DNA from: an uncultured Ruminococcus sp.
GTDB taxonomy: Bacteria; Bacillota; Clostridia; Oscillospirales; Acutalibacteraceae
DNA: 64,000 bases
Assembly (NCBI GenBank): GCA_900539465.1
Contig: UQCF01000012.1
Location: 13,198 to 77,197 of the forward strand
Direction of reading: 5' to 3'
The position numbers and the translations under genes were made by a program. The notes beneath the pieces are model-generated. The model was given only the letters and a program-made list of their open reading frames with translations. It had not been told where the DNA came from and did not search any database. Shown in pieces: positions 25,513-34,698 of this stretch. Position 1 is the stretch's first letter. Each line of letters starts with the position of its first letter.

Positions 25513-27333
25513 TTATTTTGCTCTGTGCTGCATCTTCATTCTCTGCTCTTTTGAGAGAACGCGCTTGCGAAGTCTGAGAGAATGAGGCGTAACTTCAAGC
25601 AGCTCATCGTCTTTTATAAACTCCATGCACTGCTCAAGGCTGAGCGTTGTCGGCGGAACAAGTCTGAGCGCGTCGTCACTGCCGGCGGCTCTGGTGTTGG
25701 TGAGCTGTTTCTTTTTGCACACGTTGCAGGTGATGTCTTCGTTTTTGGAACATTCGCCCACTATCATGCCCTCATAAACATCAACGCCGGGGCCGATGAA
25801 AAGTCTGCCCCTGTCCTGTGTGTTAAACAGACCGTAGCCTGTGCTGGTGCCTGTTTCGTGAACGACTATTGAGCCGTTTTCTCTTGTTTGAATATCGCCC
25901 TTATAAGGTTCATATCCGGAAAAAAGCTGATTCATTATGCCGTTGCCGTTTGTGTCGGTCATAAACTCGGAACGGTAGCCGATAAGACCTCTTGACGGAA
26001 TTTTAAATTCAAGGTGTGTCGCTCCGCCGTCGCGCGAGCCCATATTTTCAAGCTCGCCCTTTCTTGAGCCGAGCTTTTCAATAACCGCGCCGACATACTG
26101 CTCGGGAACTTCTACAATCAAAAGCTCCATAGGCTCGCAAAGCTCGCCGTTTATTTCTTTAAATATTACCTTGGGGCGCGATACCTGAAATTCATACCCT
26201 TGGCGGCGCATTGTTTCTATAAGAATTGAAAGATGAAGCTCGCCTCTGCCGGATACTTTAAATGTATCTGTTGTTTCTGTATCTTCAACCCTCATGCTGA
26301 CATTGGTCTCGACCTCTTTATAAAGGCGGTCTCTGATATTGCGCGAGGTTACGAATTTGCCCTCTCTGCCTGCAAAGGGGCTGTCGTTTACTATAAAATT
26401 CATTGAAAGAGTAGGCTCGTCTATTTTTACAAAGGGGAGCGGCTCAATGCAGTCGGGTGAGCAGGCGGTTTCGCCTATGTTTATATCCGCAAGACCCGAA
26501 ATGCAGACGATGTCGCCCATCTCAGCACTCTCAACTTCAACTCTTTTAAGACCCTCAAACTGATAAAGTCTTGATATACGGACATTCTCCTGTGAGCCGT
26601 CTGTTTTGCAAAGAACGACGCTGTCGTTTCTTTTGACCTTGCCGCGCTCAACTCTGCCCACGCCGATTCTGCCGATGTAATCGTCATAATCAAGGCTTGA
26701 GAAAAGTATCTGAAGCGGAGCGTCAATCTCGCCCTCCGGCGGAGCGATGTGCTCAAGAATTGCGTCAAGAAGCGGTCTCATATCTCCCTCACGGACGGTG
26801 GGGTCAAGAGAAGAGTAGCCGTCCCTTGCCGAAGCGTAAACTACGGGGAATTCAATTTGATTTTCGTCTGCGCCGAGTTCAATAAACAAATCAAGAACTT
26901 CGTCAATGACCTCTGCCGGCCTTGCGCCGGGGCGGTCGATTTTGTTGACGACAACAAGAACTTTCTTTTTGAGGTTAAGAGCTTTTTGCAAAACAAATCT
27001 TGTCTGCGGCATACAGCCCTCAAATGCGTCAACAAGCAAAAGAACGCCGTCAACCATTGTGAGAATACGCTCAACCTCGCCGCCGAAATCTGCATGGCCG
27101 GGGGTGTCTACTATGTTAATTTTTGTTCCTTTATAATGAACGGAGGTGTTTTTGGAAAGAATTGTAATACCTCTCTCTCTTTCCAAATCGTTTGAGTCCA
27201 TTACTCTTTCGTGTACCTGCTCATTGTCGCGGAATGTACCGCTCTGTTTGAGCATTTCATCAACCAAAGTGGTTTTGCCGTGGTCAACGTGGGCGATTAT
27301 CGCCACATTCCTGAGATTTTTTCTCTGTGCCAA
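25513..27333 (-). CDS. typA: Ribosome-associated GTPase TypA/BipA
   Basis: 606 residues from a TTG start at 27333, preceded by AAGGTG; this gives the expected N-terminus LAQRKNLRNVAIIAHVDHGKTT, while longer forms reach into the promoter. G1 AHVDHGKTT, G3 DTPGHADFGGE and G4 VNKID are intact, followed by EF-G-like domains and the BipA-specific C-terminal domain. It helps 50S assembly and stress or cold growth. The promoter and a terminator for the preceding gene lie directly upstream. Confidence 0.95.
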   Translation of the reverse strand: MAQRKNLRNVAIIAHVDHGKTTLVDEMLKQSGTFRDNEQVHERVMDSNDLERERGITILSKNTSVHYKGTKINIVDTPGHADFGGEVERILTMVDGVLLLVDAFEGCMPQTRFVLQKALNLKKKVLVVVNKIDRPGARPAEVIDEVLDLFIELGADENQIEFPVVYASARDGYSSLDPTVREGDMRPLLDAILEHIAPPEGEIDAPLQILFSSLDYDDYIGRIGVGRVERGKVKRNDSVVLCKTDGSQENVRISRLYQFEGLKRVEVESAEMGDIVCISGLADINIGETACSPDCIEPLPFVKIDEPTLSMNFIVNDSPFAGREGKFVTSRNIRDRLYKEVETNVSMRVEDTETTDTFKVSGRGELHLSILIETMRRQGYEFQVSRPKVIFKEINGELCEPMELLIVEVPEQYVGAVIEKLGSRKGELENMGSRDGGATHLEFKIPSRGLIGYRSEFMTDTNGNGIMNQLFSGYEPYKGDIQTRENGSIVVHETGTSTGYGLFNTQDRGRLFIGPGVDVYEGMIVGECSKNEDITCNVCKKKQLTNTRAAGSDDALRLVPPTTLSLEQCMEFIKDDELLEVTPHSLRLRKRVLSKEQRMKMQHRAK

Positions 27334-27376
27334 AAAATTCACCTTATTCCTTAATTTTAAAAGACTATCGGTTACT

Positions 27377-27405
27377 ATTCTAAAACAAAACCCATTTACA
27401 GTCAA
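27377..27405 (-). promoter_or_regulatory. Promoter of typA
   Basis: Minus strand TTGACT (27400-27405), 17-base spacer, TAGAAT (27377-27382), directly after the terminator of the upstream small gene. Confidence 0.75.
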
Positions 27406-27447
27406 GAAAAATCGGCAAGAGTTTGCTTCCCTCGCCGATTTTTTTGC
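27406..27447. terminator. Terminator after the 57-residue gene
   Basis: AAAAATCGGC / GCCGATTTTT stem with an inner GAG / CTC; T-runs on both sides allow use in either direction. Confidence 0.8.
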
Positions 27448-27450
27448 ATT

Positions 27451-27624
27451 TTAAAGGTCATCCGCGTCCTGTTCGGGGTAAAAATCACGGTAAGGGTTGC
27501 CCGTGTAGCTGCCGAGAATATCCGATACATCATCTTCCTCGGCAATTTCCTCCCACACGCCCATCATGTCTGCCACAATGGGGAACACCTTACGCTCGTC
27601 GTCTTTTGATTTTTTTCTTTTCAA
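27451..27624 (-). CDS. Small acidic protein of unknown function, 57 residues
   Basis: A TTG-initiated ORF with a very strong AAAGGAGG box 7 bases upstream. It starts with a Lys/Arg cluster (KRKKSKDDER), has a short hydrophobic-acidic helix (IVADMMGVWEEIAEE), and ends SYTGNPYRDFYP then EQDADDL. Endings of the TG-x-P ... QDADDL kind recur in small Firmicutes proteins that have no assigned role, to my knowledge. Coding potential is supported by the ribosome-binding site, codon pattern like its neighbours and a terminator 4 bases after the stop. No function is proposed. Confidence 0.75.
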   Translation of the reverse strand: MKRKKSKDDERKVFPIVADMMGVWEEIAEEDDVSDILGSYTGNPYRDFYPEQDADDL

Positions 27625-27749
27625 GCCGAATCCTCCTTTGCGCGCCGCGCAGTATTATTTTTGTCGGCAAAGCGGTGCTTATTCATCAAAAACCCTTGCA
27701 AAAAAGGAATAATTTGCTTGCTTTAAAATCTTAAAAAAGCATTTCAAAA

Positions 27750-27778
27750 TTGACAAAGTTTTTTTTATGTTATAAAAT
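27750..27778 (+). promoter_or_regulatory. Promoter of mltG
   Basis: TTGACA, 17-base spacer, TAAAAT (27773-27778), upstream of the ATG at 27816. Confidence 0.65.
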
Positions 27779-27815
27779 GATATTGATATTAAATTTTTAC
27801 CGTGCGGTGATATAA

Positions 27816-28820
27816 ATGGAAGATAAAAACAAAACGTATTCCGACGGCTGGGACCCGACCGAATACGAAATATACACAAAAGAAGAGACGGAAAAAGAAA
27901 GTGCGGAAATTCCTTTAAAAACGGAAGAGGATGAAGTTTTGCCTGAAAAAAGAAAATCAAAAAAGAGCAAAAGAAAAGCCGTGACAACCGCCGTGGCGGT
28001 TATAATTTTAATCGCGGCGCTTGCCTGCGGATATTTCTTTTTGAAAGACCGTGTTTTGCCCGGCGAAAACAATTCCGGCGGCGGCTCGTCACCCATAATA
28101 AAAAGCTCCGTGAGAGTTACTTTTCCCGAGGGGTACACGGTTTATCAGATGGCGCAGCTGCTTGAAGAAAATAAAGTCTGCTCGGCAGAGGATTTTATGA
28201 AAGCCGCCGACACTCCCGTTGACGGGATAGAGATAGATAATGCGGACGAAAGAGTGTTTTTGCTTGAGGGCTACCTTTTCCCCGATACATACGATTTTTA
28301 TATAGGTGAGGACGCGCAGAGCGTTGTGAAACGCTTTATAAAAAACTATAACTCCAAAGTCGGCGAGGCAACAAAGCAAAAGGCACGTCAGCTCGGCTAC
28401 ACAATGGACGAAATGCTCACGCTTGCGTCTATAATTCAAAAAGAGTGCGACAAAGACATTGCGGAGTGCCAAAATGTTTCTTCGGTTTTTCACAACAGAT
28501 TAAAGCAATCCAAAAACAGTTATCTCGGCAGTGACGTAACGTATTTTTATCTCAAGAATATGGCGGAGCACCTCGGCGGCAGTGAAAGTGAAGAGTTTGA
28601 CAGGTATCTTTTAAATTATTACACATACAGCCCCTATCGCAAGGGCTTGCCGGCAGGACCGATTTGCAACCCCGGTCTTAAAGCGATTGAAGCGGCGGTC
28701 AGCCCCGCAAACACAAACTATATTTATTTTTTGACCGACGCGAGCGGCGAAAAATTTTATTATGCCGAAACATATGAGCAGCATTTAAAAAACGGCAAAG
28801 AAGCCGGCATTATGAATTGA
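27816..28820 (+). CDS. mltG: Endolytic transglycosylase MltG
   Basis: 334 residues. A charged cytoplasmic N-terminus (~1-65), one membrane helix (TTAVAVIILIAALACGYFF), then the YceG domain. It cleaves nascent glycan strands and so helps to set their length. The catalytic-loop block LASIIQKECDKD keeps the Glu following Lys; the first position of the usual EKE is Gln, as in a number of Firmicutes forms. Other conserved parts: LEGYLFPDTYDF, VFHNRL and SPYRKGLPAGPICNPG. The cytoplasmic region is longer and more acidic than in E. coli. Two small membrane-linked genes follow. Confidence 0.93.
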   Translation: MEDKNKTYSDGWDPTEYEIYTKEETEKESAEIPLKTEEDEVLPEKRKSKKSKRKAVTTAVAVIILIAALACGYFFLKDRVLPGENNSGGGSSPIIKSSVRVTFPEGYTVYQMAQLLEENKVCSAEDFMKAADTPVDGIEIDNADERVFLLEGYLFPDTYDFYIGEDAQSVVKRFIKNYNSKVGEATKQKARQLGYTMDEMLTLASIIQKECDKDIAECQNVSSVFHNRLKQSKNSYLGSDVTYFYLKNMAEHLGGSESEEFDRYLLNYYTYSPYRKGLPAGPICNPGLKAIEAAVSPANTNYIYFLTDASGEKFYYAETYEQHLKNGKEAGIMN

Positions 28821-28830
28821 GGAATTTAAA

Positions 28831-29268
28831 GTGAAAAAGTTTTTAAAAAGAGCAGTATCGTTTGCACTTGCGGTGCTGATTGCGCTTTCTTTTGCCTCGT
28901 GCTCCGGCAAAAACAACGGAAATGCCGACAGAGAGCCCGTATCTCAATCACAGCAAAGCTACAAAAAAATCGGCAGCGGCAGCCGCAGTTTTTATCTTGA
29001 TATTGAGTTTGAAAACGGCAGCAAGTCATATTATGAAGTCAGCACAGACAAAGAATATGTCGGCGAAGCACTTAAAGAGCTTAAAATTATTGACGGCGAA
29101 AACGGACCTTACGGGCTTTATGTTTTGACGGTTGACGGCGAAACGCATAAGTATGAAGAAAGCAAAATGTTTTGGGAGCTTTCTGTTGACGGCACACCGT
29201 CGCCTTACGGCGTTGACAAGGTCAAAATACAGGACGGTGAGCATTATTCGTTCAGCGTAGAGTCTTAA
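28831..29268 (+). CDS. DUF4430-type lipoprotein
   Basis: 145 residues, GTG start 10 bp after mltG. Lipoprotein signal ending SFASC (Cys near residue 24), then a short linker and a DUF4430 domain: LKELKIIDGENGPYGLYVLT and FWELSVDGTPSPYGVDKVKI. DUF4430 domains occur in cobalamin-binding transcobalamin-like and surface proteins. Nothing else here concerns cobalamin. Binding role is inferred only from the fold. Confidence 0.7.
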   Translation: MKKFLKRAVSFALAVLIALSFASCSGKNNGNADREPVSQSQQSYKKIGSGSRSFYLDIEFENGSKSYYEVSTDKEYVGEALKELKIIDGENGPYGLYVLTVDGETHKYEESKMFWELSVDGTPSPYGVDKVKIQDGEHYSFSVES

Positions 29269-29299
29269 TTCGTTTATATTTTCCACGGTTGGTGTATTT

Positions 29300-29971
29300 A
29301 TGGAGACTGCAAATATATTTTTTGAAATCACAGAGTTTGTCGGCATAGTCGCTTTTGCCGTATCGGGCGCAATGATTTCTATTGACAGAAAAATGGACCT
29401 TTTCGGCGTAGTGTTTTTGGGTCTTGTAACGGCTTTGGGCGGCGGTGCGATAAGAGACGTGTTTTTGGGCGTAATTCCGCCGAGAAACTTTTTTAATTTT
29501 CGTCACCTGATGTGTGCCGTGATAACTTCGCTTGTTGTGTTTGTGCTTGCGAGAATTTTCAGAAAGTTCTTTTTTGAGAATTATAAAAAAATCAACATGG
29601 CGGTCAATTTTTTTGATGCAGTCGGTTTGGCTTCTTTTGCAATATCGGGTGTAAGGCTCACTATCGAAGCGGGCTACGGCGGGCATGATTTTTTTGTTAT
29701 ATTTATGGGTATTTTTACGGCGGTCGGAGGCGGTATGCTGCGCGACGTTATGAGCCGAGAGAAGCCGATGATTTTTTGCAAAAATATATATGCCACGGCT
29801 ACGCTTATCGGTACGGTTTTTTATTACTTTGCAAGCTATATAATAAAATTGCCCGATGTTCCCTCAATGCTCGCGGCATATATAATAATAGTCACTGTAA
29901 GAATGTTGGCGGCAAAATTCCGCTGGGATTTGCCCACGATAGAAAAACCCGAACCGCCTACTCAACAGTGA
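29300..29971 (+). CDS. TRIC-type cation channel family protein (UPF0126)
   Basis: 223 residues, seven membrane helices in two inverted repeats, each with the family's Gly-rich kink: VTALGGGAIRDVFLG (~46-60) and FTAVGGGMLRDVM (~132-144). Prokaryotic TRIC proteins form trimeric K+/cation channels. The last 14 bp overlap the end of glmS, which runs the other way; the overlap is tail to tail and leaves no terminator between them. Confidence 0.88.
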   Translation: METANIFFEITEFVGIVAFAVSGAMISIDRKMDLFGVVFLGLVTALGGGAIRDVFLGVIPPRNFFNFRHLMCAVITSLVVFVLARIFRKFFFENYKKINMAVNFFDAVGLASFAISGVRLTIEAGYGGHDFFVIFMGIFTAVGGGMLRDVMSREKPMIFCKNIYATATLIGTVFYYFASYIIKLPDVPSMLAAYIIIVTVRMLAAKFRWDLPTIEKPEPPTQQ

Positions 29972-31778
29972 CGGATTTTGCGAGGTTTTTGGGTCTGTCT
30001 ATGCTGCAGCCGCGCAATTTTGCGGTGAAATAGGCAATGAGCTGAAGCGGTAAAACGCTCAGTGACGGCGAAAATAAATCGTCTGTTTTCGGCACAAATA
30101 TTATTTCATCATCTGCGTCTCCACGGCATAGTTCATCTGCCGCGACGCAGATTATTTTTGCTCCGCGCGCCTTACACTCTTTAATGTTGCTCATTGTTTT
30201 TGAGCTTACGGATGAATCCGTGCACACGGCGATAACGGGCGTACCGTTTTCTATGAGTGAAATTGTGCCGTGCTTCAGCTCGCCTGCGGCATAAGCTTCA
30301 CAGTGGGTGTAGCTGACTTCTTTTAATTTCAGTGCACCCTCCATAGCGGTGCAGTAGTCGGCGGCTCTGCCGATAAAGCAGGCATATTTTATATCTTTTA
30401 ATTGCTTTGCAATGTCTTCGCATTGCAGGGCTTTTTCTAATGTCAGACGTATTTTTTGCGGCAAAAGAGAAAGTTCGGCGCAAAGCTCTTTATATTTCGT
30501 TCGGTCTATTTTACCTGCGGAGTATGCGAGGCGTATGCACACGGCATAAATCACCGCAAGCTGTGCGCTGAATGCTTTGGTGGTTGCAACGGCAATTTCC
30601 TGCCCCGCTTTTGTGAGAATTACGCAGTCGCTCTCCTGCGCTATGGTGCTGTGCTGAGAGTTTACAATGCTGACTGTTTTGGCATTTCTTTTTTTAGCTT
30701 CGCGCAGTGCGCCGAGCGTGTCGGCAGTCTCGCCGCTTTGGCTGATGATTATTACGAGTGTGTTTTCATCTGCGACGGGGCTGTTGCTGCGGTATTCGGA
30801 CGCAATGCAGGCGTATGACGGCACGCGCAAAAGAGCTTGGGCGGCATGTGCGCCTACAAGCCCTGCATGGTATGCGGAGCCGCAGCCGATAAATTCGATT
30901 CGCGAAATGTTTTTTATTTTTTCTCGGTTTAATTTTAAACAGCCGAGTTTAATTTTGCCGTCTTCGAGTATTCCCTCAAGAGTTTTTTGAACAGACAGCG
31001 GCTGCTGATAAATCTCTTTGAGCATAAAGTGCTCATAGCCGTTTTTTTCGTTATCCTGCTCGGCTTTTTTTATTTTTATCTCTGTTTTCCTTATGCGGCA
31101 CCCGTCAACGTCAAACACTTTCAGCGAATCTTTTGTAAGTATTCCTATCTCGTTGTCGCCGAGCTTATATATTTTGCTTTCGTCAGTTTTGGGAAGAACA
31201 GAAACATCGCTTGCAAGGTAGCCGCCGTCACGGTCGGTGCACACAAACAGCGGACTCGAAAGCTTGGCGCAAAAAATCATATCCGGGCAGTCACGGCAAA
31301 GAATACCGAGCGCGTATGAGCCTTTTAATTTCGGCATGACCTCGCTTATCGCACTTTTAACGTCGCCTTTATATGCTTCTTCAAGCATATAGGCAACAAC
31401 TTCTGTGTCGGTATCTGTTTTAAACAAAAAGCCGCGGCTCTCCATATCTGATTTCAGGTCCGAATAATTTTCTATTATTCCGTTATGAACTATTGTAAAT
31501 ATTCCGTCGGGGCCCGTATGAGGGTGAGCATTGGTGAGCGTCGGCGCACCGTGAGTTGCCCAGCGTGTGTGACCTATGCCCATGCGGGACGGGCTGTTTT
31601 CGGGCACTTTATCCCAAAGCTTTTCGGGGCTGCCGACCGTTTTATATACTTTTATTTCGTTTTTGTTTAAAAGCCCTATTCCTGCGGAATCATAGCCTCT
31701 GTATTGCAGCTTTTCAAGACCTTTTATTATTATCGGCGTTGCAGGTAAAACGCCTGTGTATCCCATTATTCCGCACAT
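29958..31778 (-). CDS. glmS: Glutamine--fructose-6-phosphate aminotransferase
   Basis: 606 residues. Makes glucosamine-6-phosphate, first step to UDP-GlcNAc. Cys2 of MCGIMGYTG is the glutaminase nucleophile; two SIS domains follow (~285-425 with SQSGETADT, ~455-600) and the ending LAKSVTVE is standard. There is only 63 bp between this gene and the previous one, so the ~170-base glmS ribozyme that controls many Firmicutes glmS genes cannot fit. A hairpin instead covers the ribosome-binding site (31786-31826). Confidence 0.97.
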   Translation of the reverse strand: MCGIMGYTGVLPATPIIIKGLEKLQYRGYDSAGIGLLNKNEIKVYKTVGSPEKLWDKVPENSPSRMGIGHTRWATHGAPTLTNAHPHTGPDGIFTIVHNGIIENYSDLKSDMESRGFLFKTDTDTEVVAYMLEEAYKGDVKSAISEVMPKLKGSYALGILCRDCPDMIFCAKLSSPLFVCTDRDGGYLASDVSVLPKTDESKIYKLGDNEIGILTKDSLKVFDVDGCRIRKTEIKIKKAEQDNEKNGYEHFMLKEIYQQPLSVQKTLEGILEDGKIKLGCLKLNREKIKNISRIEFIGCGSAYHAGLVGAHAAQALLRVPSYACIASEYRSNSPVADENTLVIIISQSGETADTLGALREAKKRNAKTVSIVNSQHSTIAQESDCVILTKAGQEIAVATTKAFSAQLAVIYAVCIRLAYSAGKIDRTKYKELCAELSLLPQKIRLTLEKALQCEDIAKQLKDIKYACFIGRAADYCTAMEGALKLKEVSYTHCEAYAAGELKHGTISLIENGTPVIAVCTDSSVSSKTMSNIKECKARGAKIICVAADELCRGDADDEIIFVPKTDDLFSPSLSVLPLQLIAYFTAKLRGCSIDRPKNLAKSVTVE

Positions 31779-31785
31779 AAAAAAA

Positions 31786-31826
31786 CCTCTCTTTGCATTT
31801 TCTAATATATTTTACGCAAAGAGAGG
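31786..31826 (-). promoter_or_regulatory. Hairpin with T-run over the glmS ribosome-binding site
   Basis: Perfect 11-bp arms CCTCTCTTTGC / GCAAAGAGAGG with an AT-rich 19-base loop. On the minus strand the second arm contains the only Shine-Dalgarno-like sequence (AGAGAGG) and is followed by T7 and the glmS ATG. It can end the cotH-like transcript and, if transcribed through, mask the glmS start. Confidence 0.65.
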
Positions 31827-31841
31827 TCTTTTATTCTGTTT

Positions 31842-33305
31842 TTAATTTAATTGATTGTCGGCCAAACGCTCCAATATAAGCTCATAGTCTTTGGGCTTAA
31901 TGTATATGGCGCGAATTTGCTCCTCGGTGTATTGAGTGTATTCTTCCGGCACTTTAAAATAATCTGTCTCGCCTTTGAGCTGAGAAAGTGCGCTGTCTCT
32001 TAAAAGGCACGCTGTTTTATAAATATTGCCGTAAATAAAGCACTCGCCGCCGTCCGTGTCTTTTCTCCAACGGTCATAGGGGTAAATTACAGTGTTGTCT
32101 CTCTCGTGATATTCGTCGGTGACCGAAAGGCAATAATCTATCATCGGCTTCAAGTTTTCATCGTTTATCATGCCGCAAACCCGACGCACATATTCTTCGT
32201 ATTGATTACGGTATTTTTCATTTTTCATGACGGTGTAAAAGACGTTAAAATCCATGGTCATATCGCTGCCGTCTTTTTTGGGGAATATCCTCATAAGATT
32301 TTCGCAGTCTGCACCGTATCTGAAAGCTTCGTCCAAATCCCACGGAATAACCGTATAAAACCCGGGAGAAGCTTCGTAGAGATAGAAGTTGTTTTTCAGC
32401 GCAGTGAAATCGTCAAAACCACCCGTTACTCTGTCAACCGCCGCAAGACGCAGAAGAGTGTCAATGTCAAAGTATTTATCATAATCTTTGCCGTCTACAA
32501 ATGCCTGCGCCATTGTTTTGAATGTTGAATGGTCGGGATTTTTTTTGTTGGTTTTGAGCTTTAAAAATTTAAAACTGTACCAATAATCTATAAGCTCATC
32601 TTCATATTTATCGTTATCGTGCACGCTTTTATAAAGATTGCCTGATGTATATTCGTAGTTCTTTTTGAGAAAACATTTGTCAACTTCTTCAACCGCAACG
32701 GCAAGACCCCAGTCAACGCCGTTAATCCTCACAAAGGCAAAGGTACACTCCGGTGAAATAATACCCATCTCTTTCATAAGGCGATAAGAAATATATTCGT
32801 TTAAAAGTCCCGTGTAATTGGTAGAGAAGTTGAGGTTAATACTCTCAACACCGTTGTAGTTCAAGTCGTCTTCGTATGCGTCAAGGCGCAGCTCAAGGTT
32901 GTAGCGATACGTTTTCATATCCGTATTTTTTGCCATGGTGGCGTTGCCCCTGGTGCGAAGACCGATTTTGCCGTATTTTTTGCCGTCAACTTTAGCCGAA
33001 GCCTCGTGCAAGTCTTTCTTTTCGGGGTTGCCCATCATTTTTTTAAATTCATTGGCGTCAATATTAACGTCTATCTGCATAACAGAATTTTCGTCAAATG
33101 AATATTGTGATGGACTGTATGTGCATATCAGACCGGTTGGATTTATTTTCTCAGAAGTTTTGCTTTTCGGTAAAAAAAATAAAAGTCCCAAACAAATCAA
33201 ACACACAATTGCGCCCAAACAGGCAAAAATTATAATTTTGCCGCGTTTTTTGCTTTTGCACTTATTTTGTGCAGAGGCTACCTTTATTTCTTTCTTGCCG
33301 TTCAT
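31842..33305 (-). CDS. CotH-like kinase domain protein
   Basis: 487 residues. A basic N-terminus and one membrane anchor (IIIFACLGAIVCLICLGLLFF in ~20-residue core), then an extracytoplasmic CotH domain. Recognisable pieces: GLRTRGNAT, a 'LNEYISYRLMKEMGI' helix, FVRINGVDWGLAVAVEEVDK and VIPWDLDEAF, which carries the acidic metal-binding residues. CotH of Bacillus phosphorylates spore-coat proteins; many non-spore homologues are surface proteins that modify wall or cellulosome proteins. No spore genes are nearby, so the target is open. Confidence 0.8.
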   Translation of the reverse strand: MNGKKEIKVASAQNKCKSKKRGKIIIFACLGAIVCLICLGLLFFLPKSKTSEKINPTGLICTYSPSQYSFDENSVMQIDVNIDANEFKKMMGNPEKKDLHEASAKVDGKKYGKIGLRTRGNATMAKNTDMKTYRYNLELRLDAYEDDLNYNGVESINLNFSTNYTGLLNEYISYRLMKEMGIISPECTFAFVRINGVDWGLAVAVEEVDKCFLKKNYEYTSGNLYKSVHDNDKYEDELIDYWYSFKFLKLKTNKKNPDHSTFKTMAQAFVDGKDYDKYFDIDTLLRLAAVDRVTGGFDDFTALKNNFYLYEASPGFYTVIPWDLDEAFRYGADCENLMRIFPKKDGSDMTMDFNVFYTVMKNEKYRNQYEEYVRRVCGMINDENLKPMIDYCLSVTDEYHERDNTVIYPYDRWRKDTDGGECFIYGNIYKTACLLRDSALSQLKGETDYFKVPEEYTQYTEEQIRAIYIKPKDYELILERLADNQLN

Positions 33306-33458
33306 TTTTATCCCCCTAAATAAACTTTAAGAAATTTTAATATATTTTACCACATCTAAAACATAATTTCAATATGAAATGCAAAACTTTTGTGCAAATT
33401 TACACAAAAGAACGACAAATTTTGACCGTAACGGCTAAAATTTTCATTTTGGCAATAT

Positions 33459-33495
33459 AAAAATGCGCCGCTTAAACCAAGCGACGCATTTTTTA
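33459..33495. terminator. Terminator after oadB, usable in both directions
   Basis: Stem AAAAATGCG-CGCTT / AAGCG-CGCATTTTTT. The 33306-33458 gap before it holds AT-rich sequence upstream of the cotH-like gene with no other clear feature. Confidence 0.85.
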
Positions 33496-33508
33496 AAAGC
33501 AGTTTAAA

Positions 33509-34684
33509 TTATTTAAACATCAAAAGCAAGAAGCCTGCCGCAACTGCCGAGCCGATAACACCGGCAACGTTGGGACCCATGGCGTGCATGAGAAGGAAAT
33601 TTGTGGGCTTTGCTTTTGCGCCCTCGTTCTGTGCAACGCGCGCAGCCATGGGAACAGCCGAAACGCCTGCCGCACCGATAAGAGGATTGATTTTGCCCTT
33701 GGTTACCACATAAAGCAGCTTTCCGAAAAGCACGCCGCCGACGGTTGAACCGACGAAGGCAAACAGGCCGAGAGCAATTATCATAAGAGTTTTGGGCTGG
33801 AGGAAGGTTTCGCCGTTTGCGGTTGCGCCGACGGTGAGACCGAGCATTATCGTAACGATGTTTGTAAGAGCGTTCTGAGCCGTGTCGCTGAGTCTGTCAA
33901 CAACTCCGCACTCGCGGAAGAGGTTGCCGAGCATGAGCATACCGAGAAGCGGTGCAACAGAGGGAAGAATGAGCGCGCAAATCATAAGAACAGCTATCGG
34001 GAAAATTATTTTTTCTGTTTTGCTGACCTTACGAAGCTGCTTCATTTCAACTTCGCGTTCTTTTTTGGTGGTGAGAAGTCTCATAATGGGCGGCTGAATA
34101 AAGGGTATGAGCGCCATGTATGAGTATGCCGCGACCGCGATTGGACCAAGCAGGTGAGCGGCGAGCTTACCTGCAAGGAATATAGCCGTGGGGCCGTCTG
34201 CACCGCCGATTATGCCGATTGATGCAGCCTCTCGAGGTGTAAATCCGAGAAGAATTGCAATAACAAAAGCAAGGTAAATACCGAGCTGTGCCGCCGCGCC
34301 CAAAAGCAGGCTGACGGGGTTTGATAGGAGCGGACCGAAATCGGTCATAGCTCCGATGCCGAGGAATATAAGGCAGGGGAATACGCTGCTCTTAACGCCG
34401 GCATAAATAATCCTCAAAACGCCGGAATCATACCAGTGACCCGAAGCGTTGACCGCTTCGCCGCCGAAAAGTCCTACGGCGTCGTCCATAATCCCCGCAC
34501 CGGGGAGGTTTGCAAGCAAAATGCCGAAAGCAATGGGAACAAGCAGGAGCGGCTCACATTTTTTTGCAATGGCAAAATAAAGAAGTACGCAGGACACCAA
34601 AAGCATAACCGCGTTTTGCCATGTGAGCAGTGCAAGACCCGATGACTCCCAAAGTCCTATAACAAGGTCTTTTATCATTTCCAT
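33509..34684 (-). CDS. oadB: Sodium-pumping decarboxylase beta subunit
   Basis: 391 residues, about nine membrane helices. The beta subunit decarboxylates carboxybiotin and couples this to Na+ export. The conserved re-entrant segment GIIGGADGPTAIFLAGKLA (near residue 155) holds the Asp essential for Na+ passage, and later GNLFRECG and GAAGVSAVPMAARVAQ are in place. Last gene of the four-gene oad operon, ending in a terminator. The alpha subunit (oadA) identifies oxaloacetate rather than methylmalonyl-CoA as substrate. Confidence 0.93.
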   Translation of the reverse strand: MEMIKDLVIGLWESSGLALLTWQNAVMLLVSCVLLYFAIAKKCEPLLLVPIAFGILLANLPGAGIMDDAVGLFGGEAVNASGHWYDSGVLRIIYAGVKSSVFPCLIFLGIGAMTDFGPLLSNPVSLLLGAAAQLGIYLAFVIAILLGFTPREAASIGIIGGADGPTAIFLAGKLAAHLLGPIAVAAYSYMALIPFIQPPIMRLLTTKKEREVEMKQLRKVSKTEKIIFPIAVLMICALILPSVAPLLGMLMLGNLFRECGVVDRLSDTAQNALTNIVTIMLGLTVGATANGETFLQPKTLMIIALGLFAFVGSTVGGVLFGKLLYVVTKGKINPLIGAAGVSAVPMAARVAQNEGAKAKPTNFLLMHAMGPNVAGVIGSAVAAGFLLLMFK

Positions 34685-34698
34685 ACCAAAGCCCTCCG

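Noticed and set aside
27679..28138. Overlapping minus-strand ORFs opposite the mltG start
   Set aside because: They are antisense shadows of mltG's Lys/Glu-rich N-terminus without ribosome-binding sites.
28428..28470. MltG with a lost catalytic Glu (Gln in IIQKE)
   Set aside because: The Glu after Lys is present and the Gln form is seen in Firmicutes MltG; I could not establish a true loss.
31779..31841. glmS ribozyme upstream of glmS
   Set aside because: The gap is far too short and contains none of the ribozyme core.
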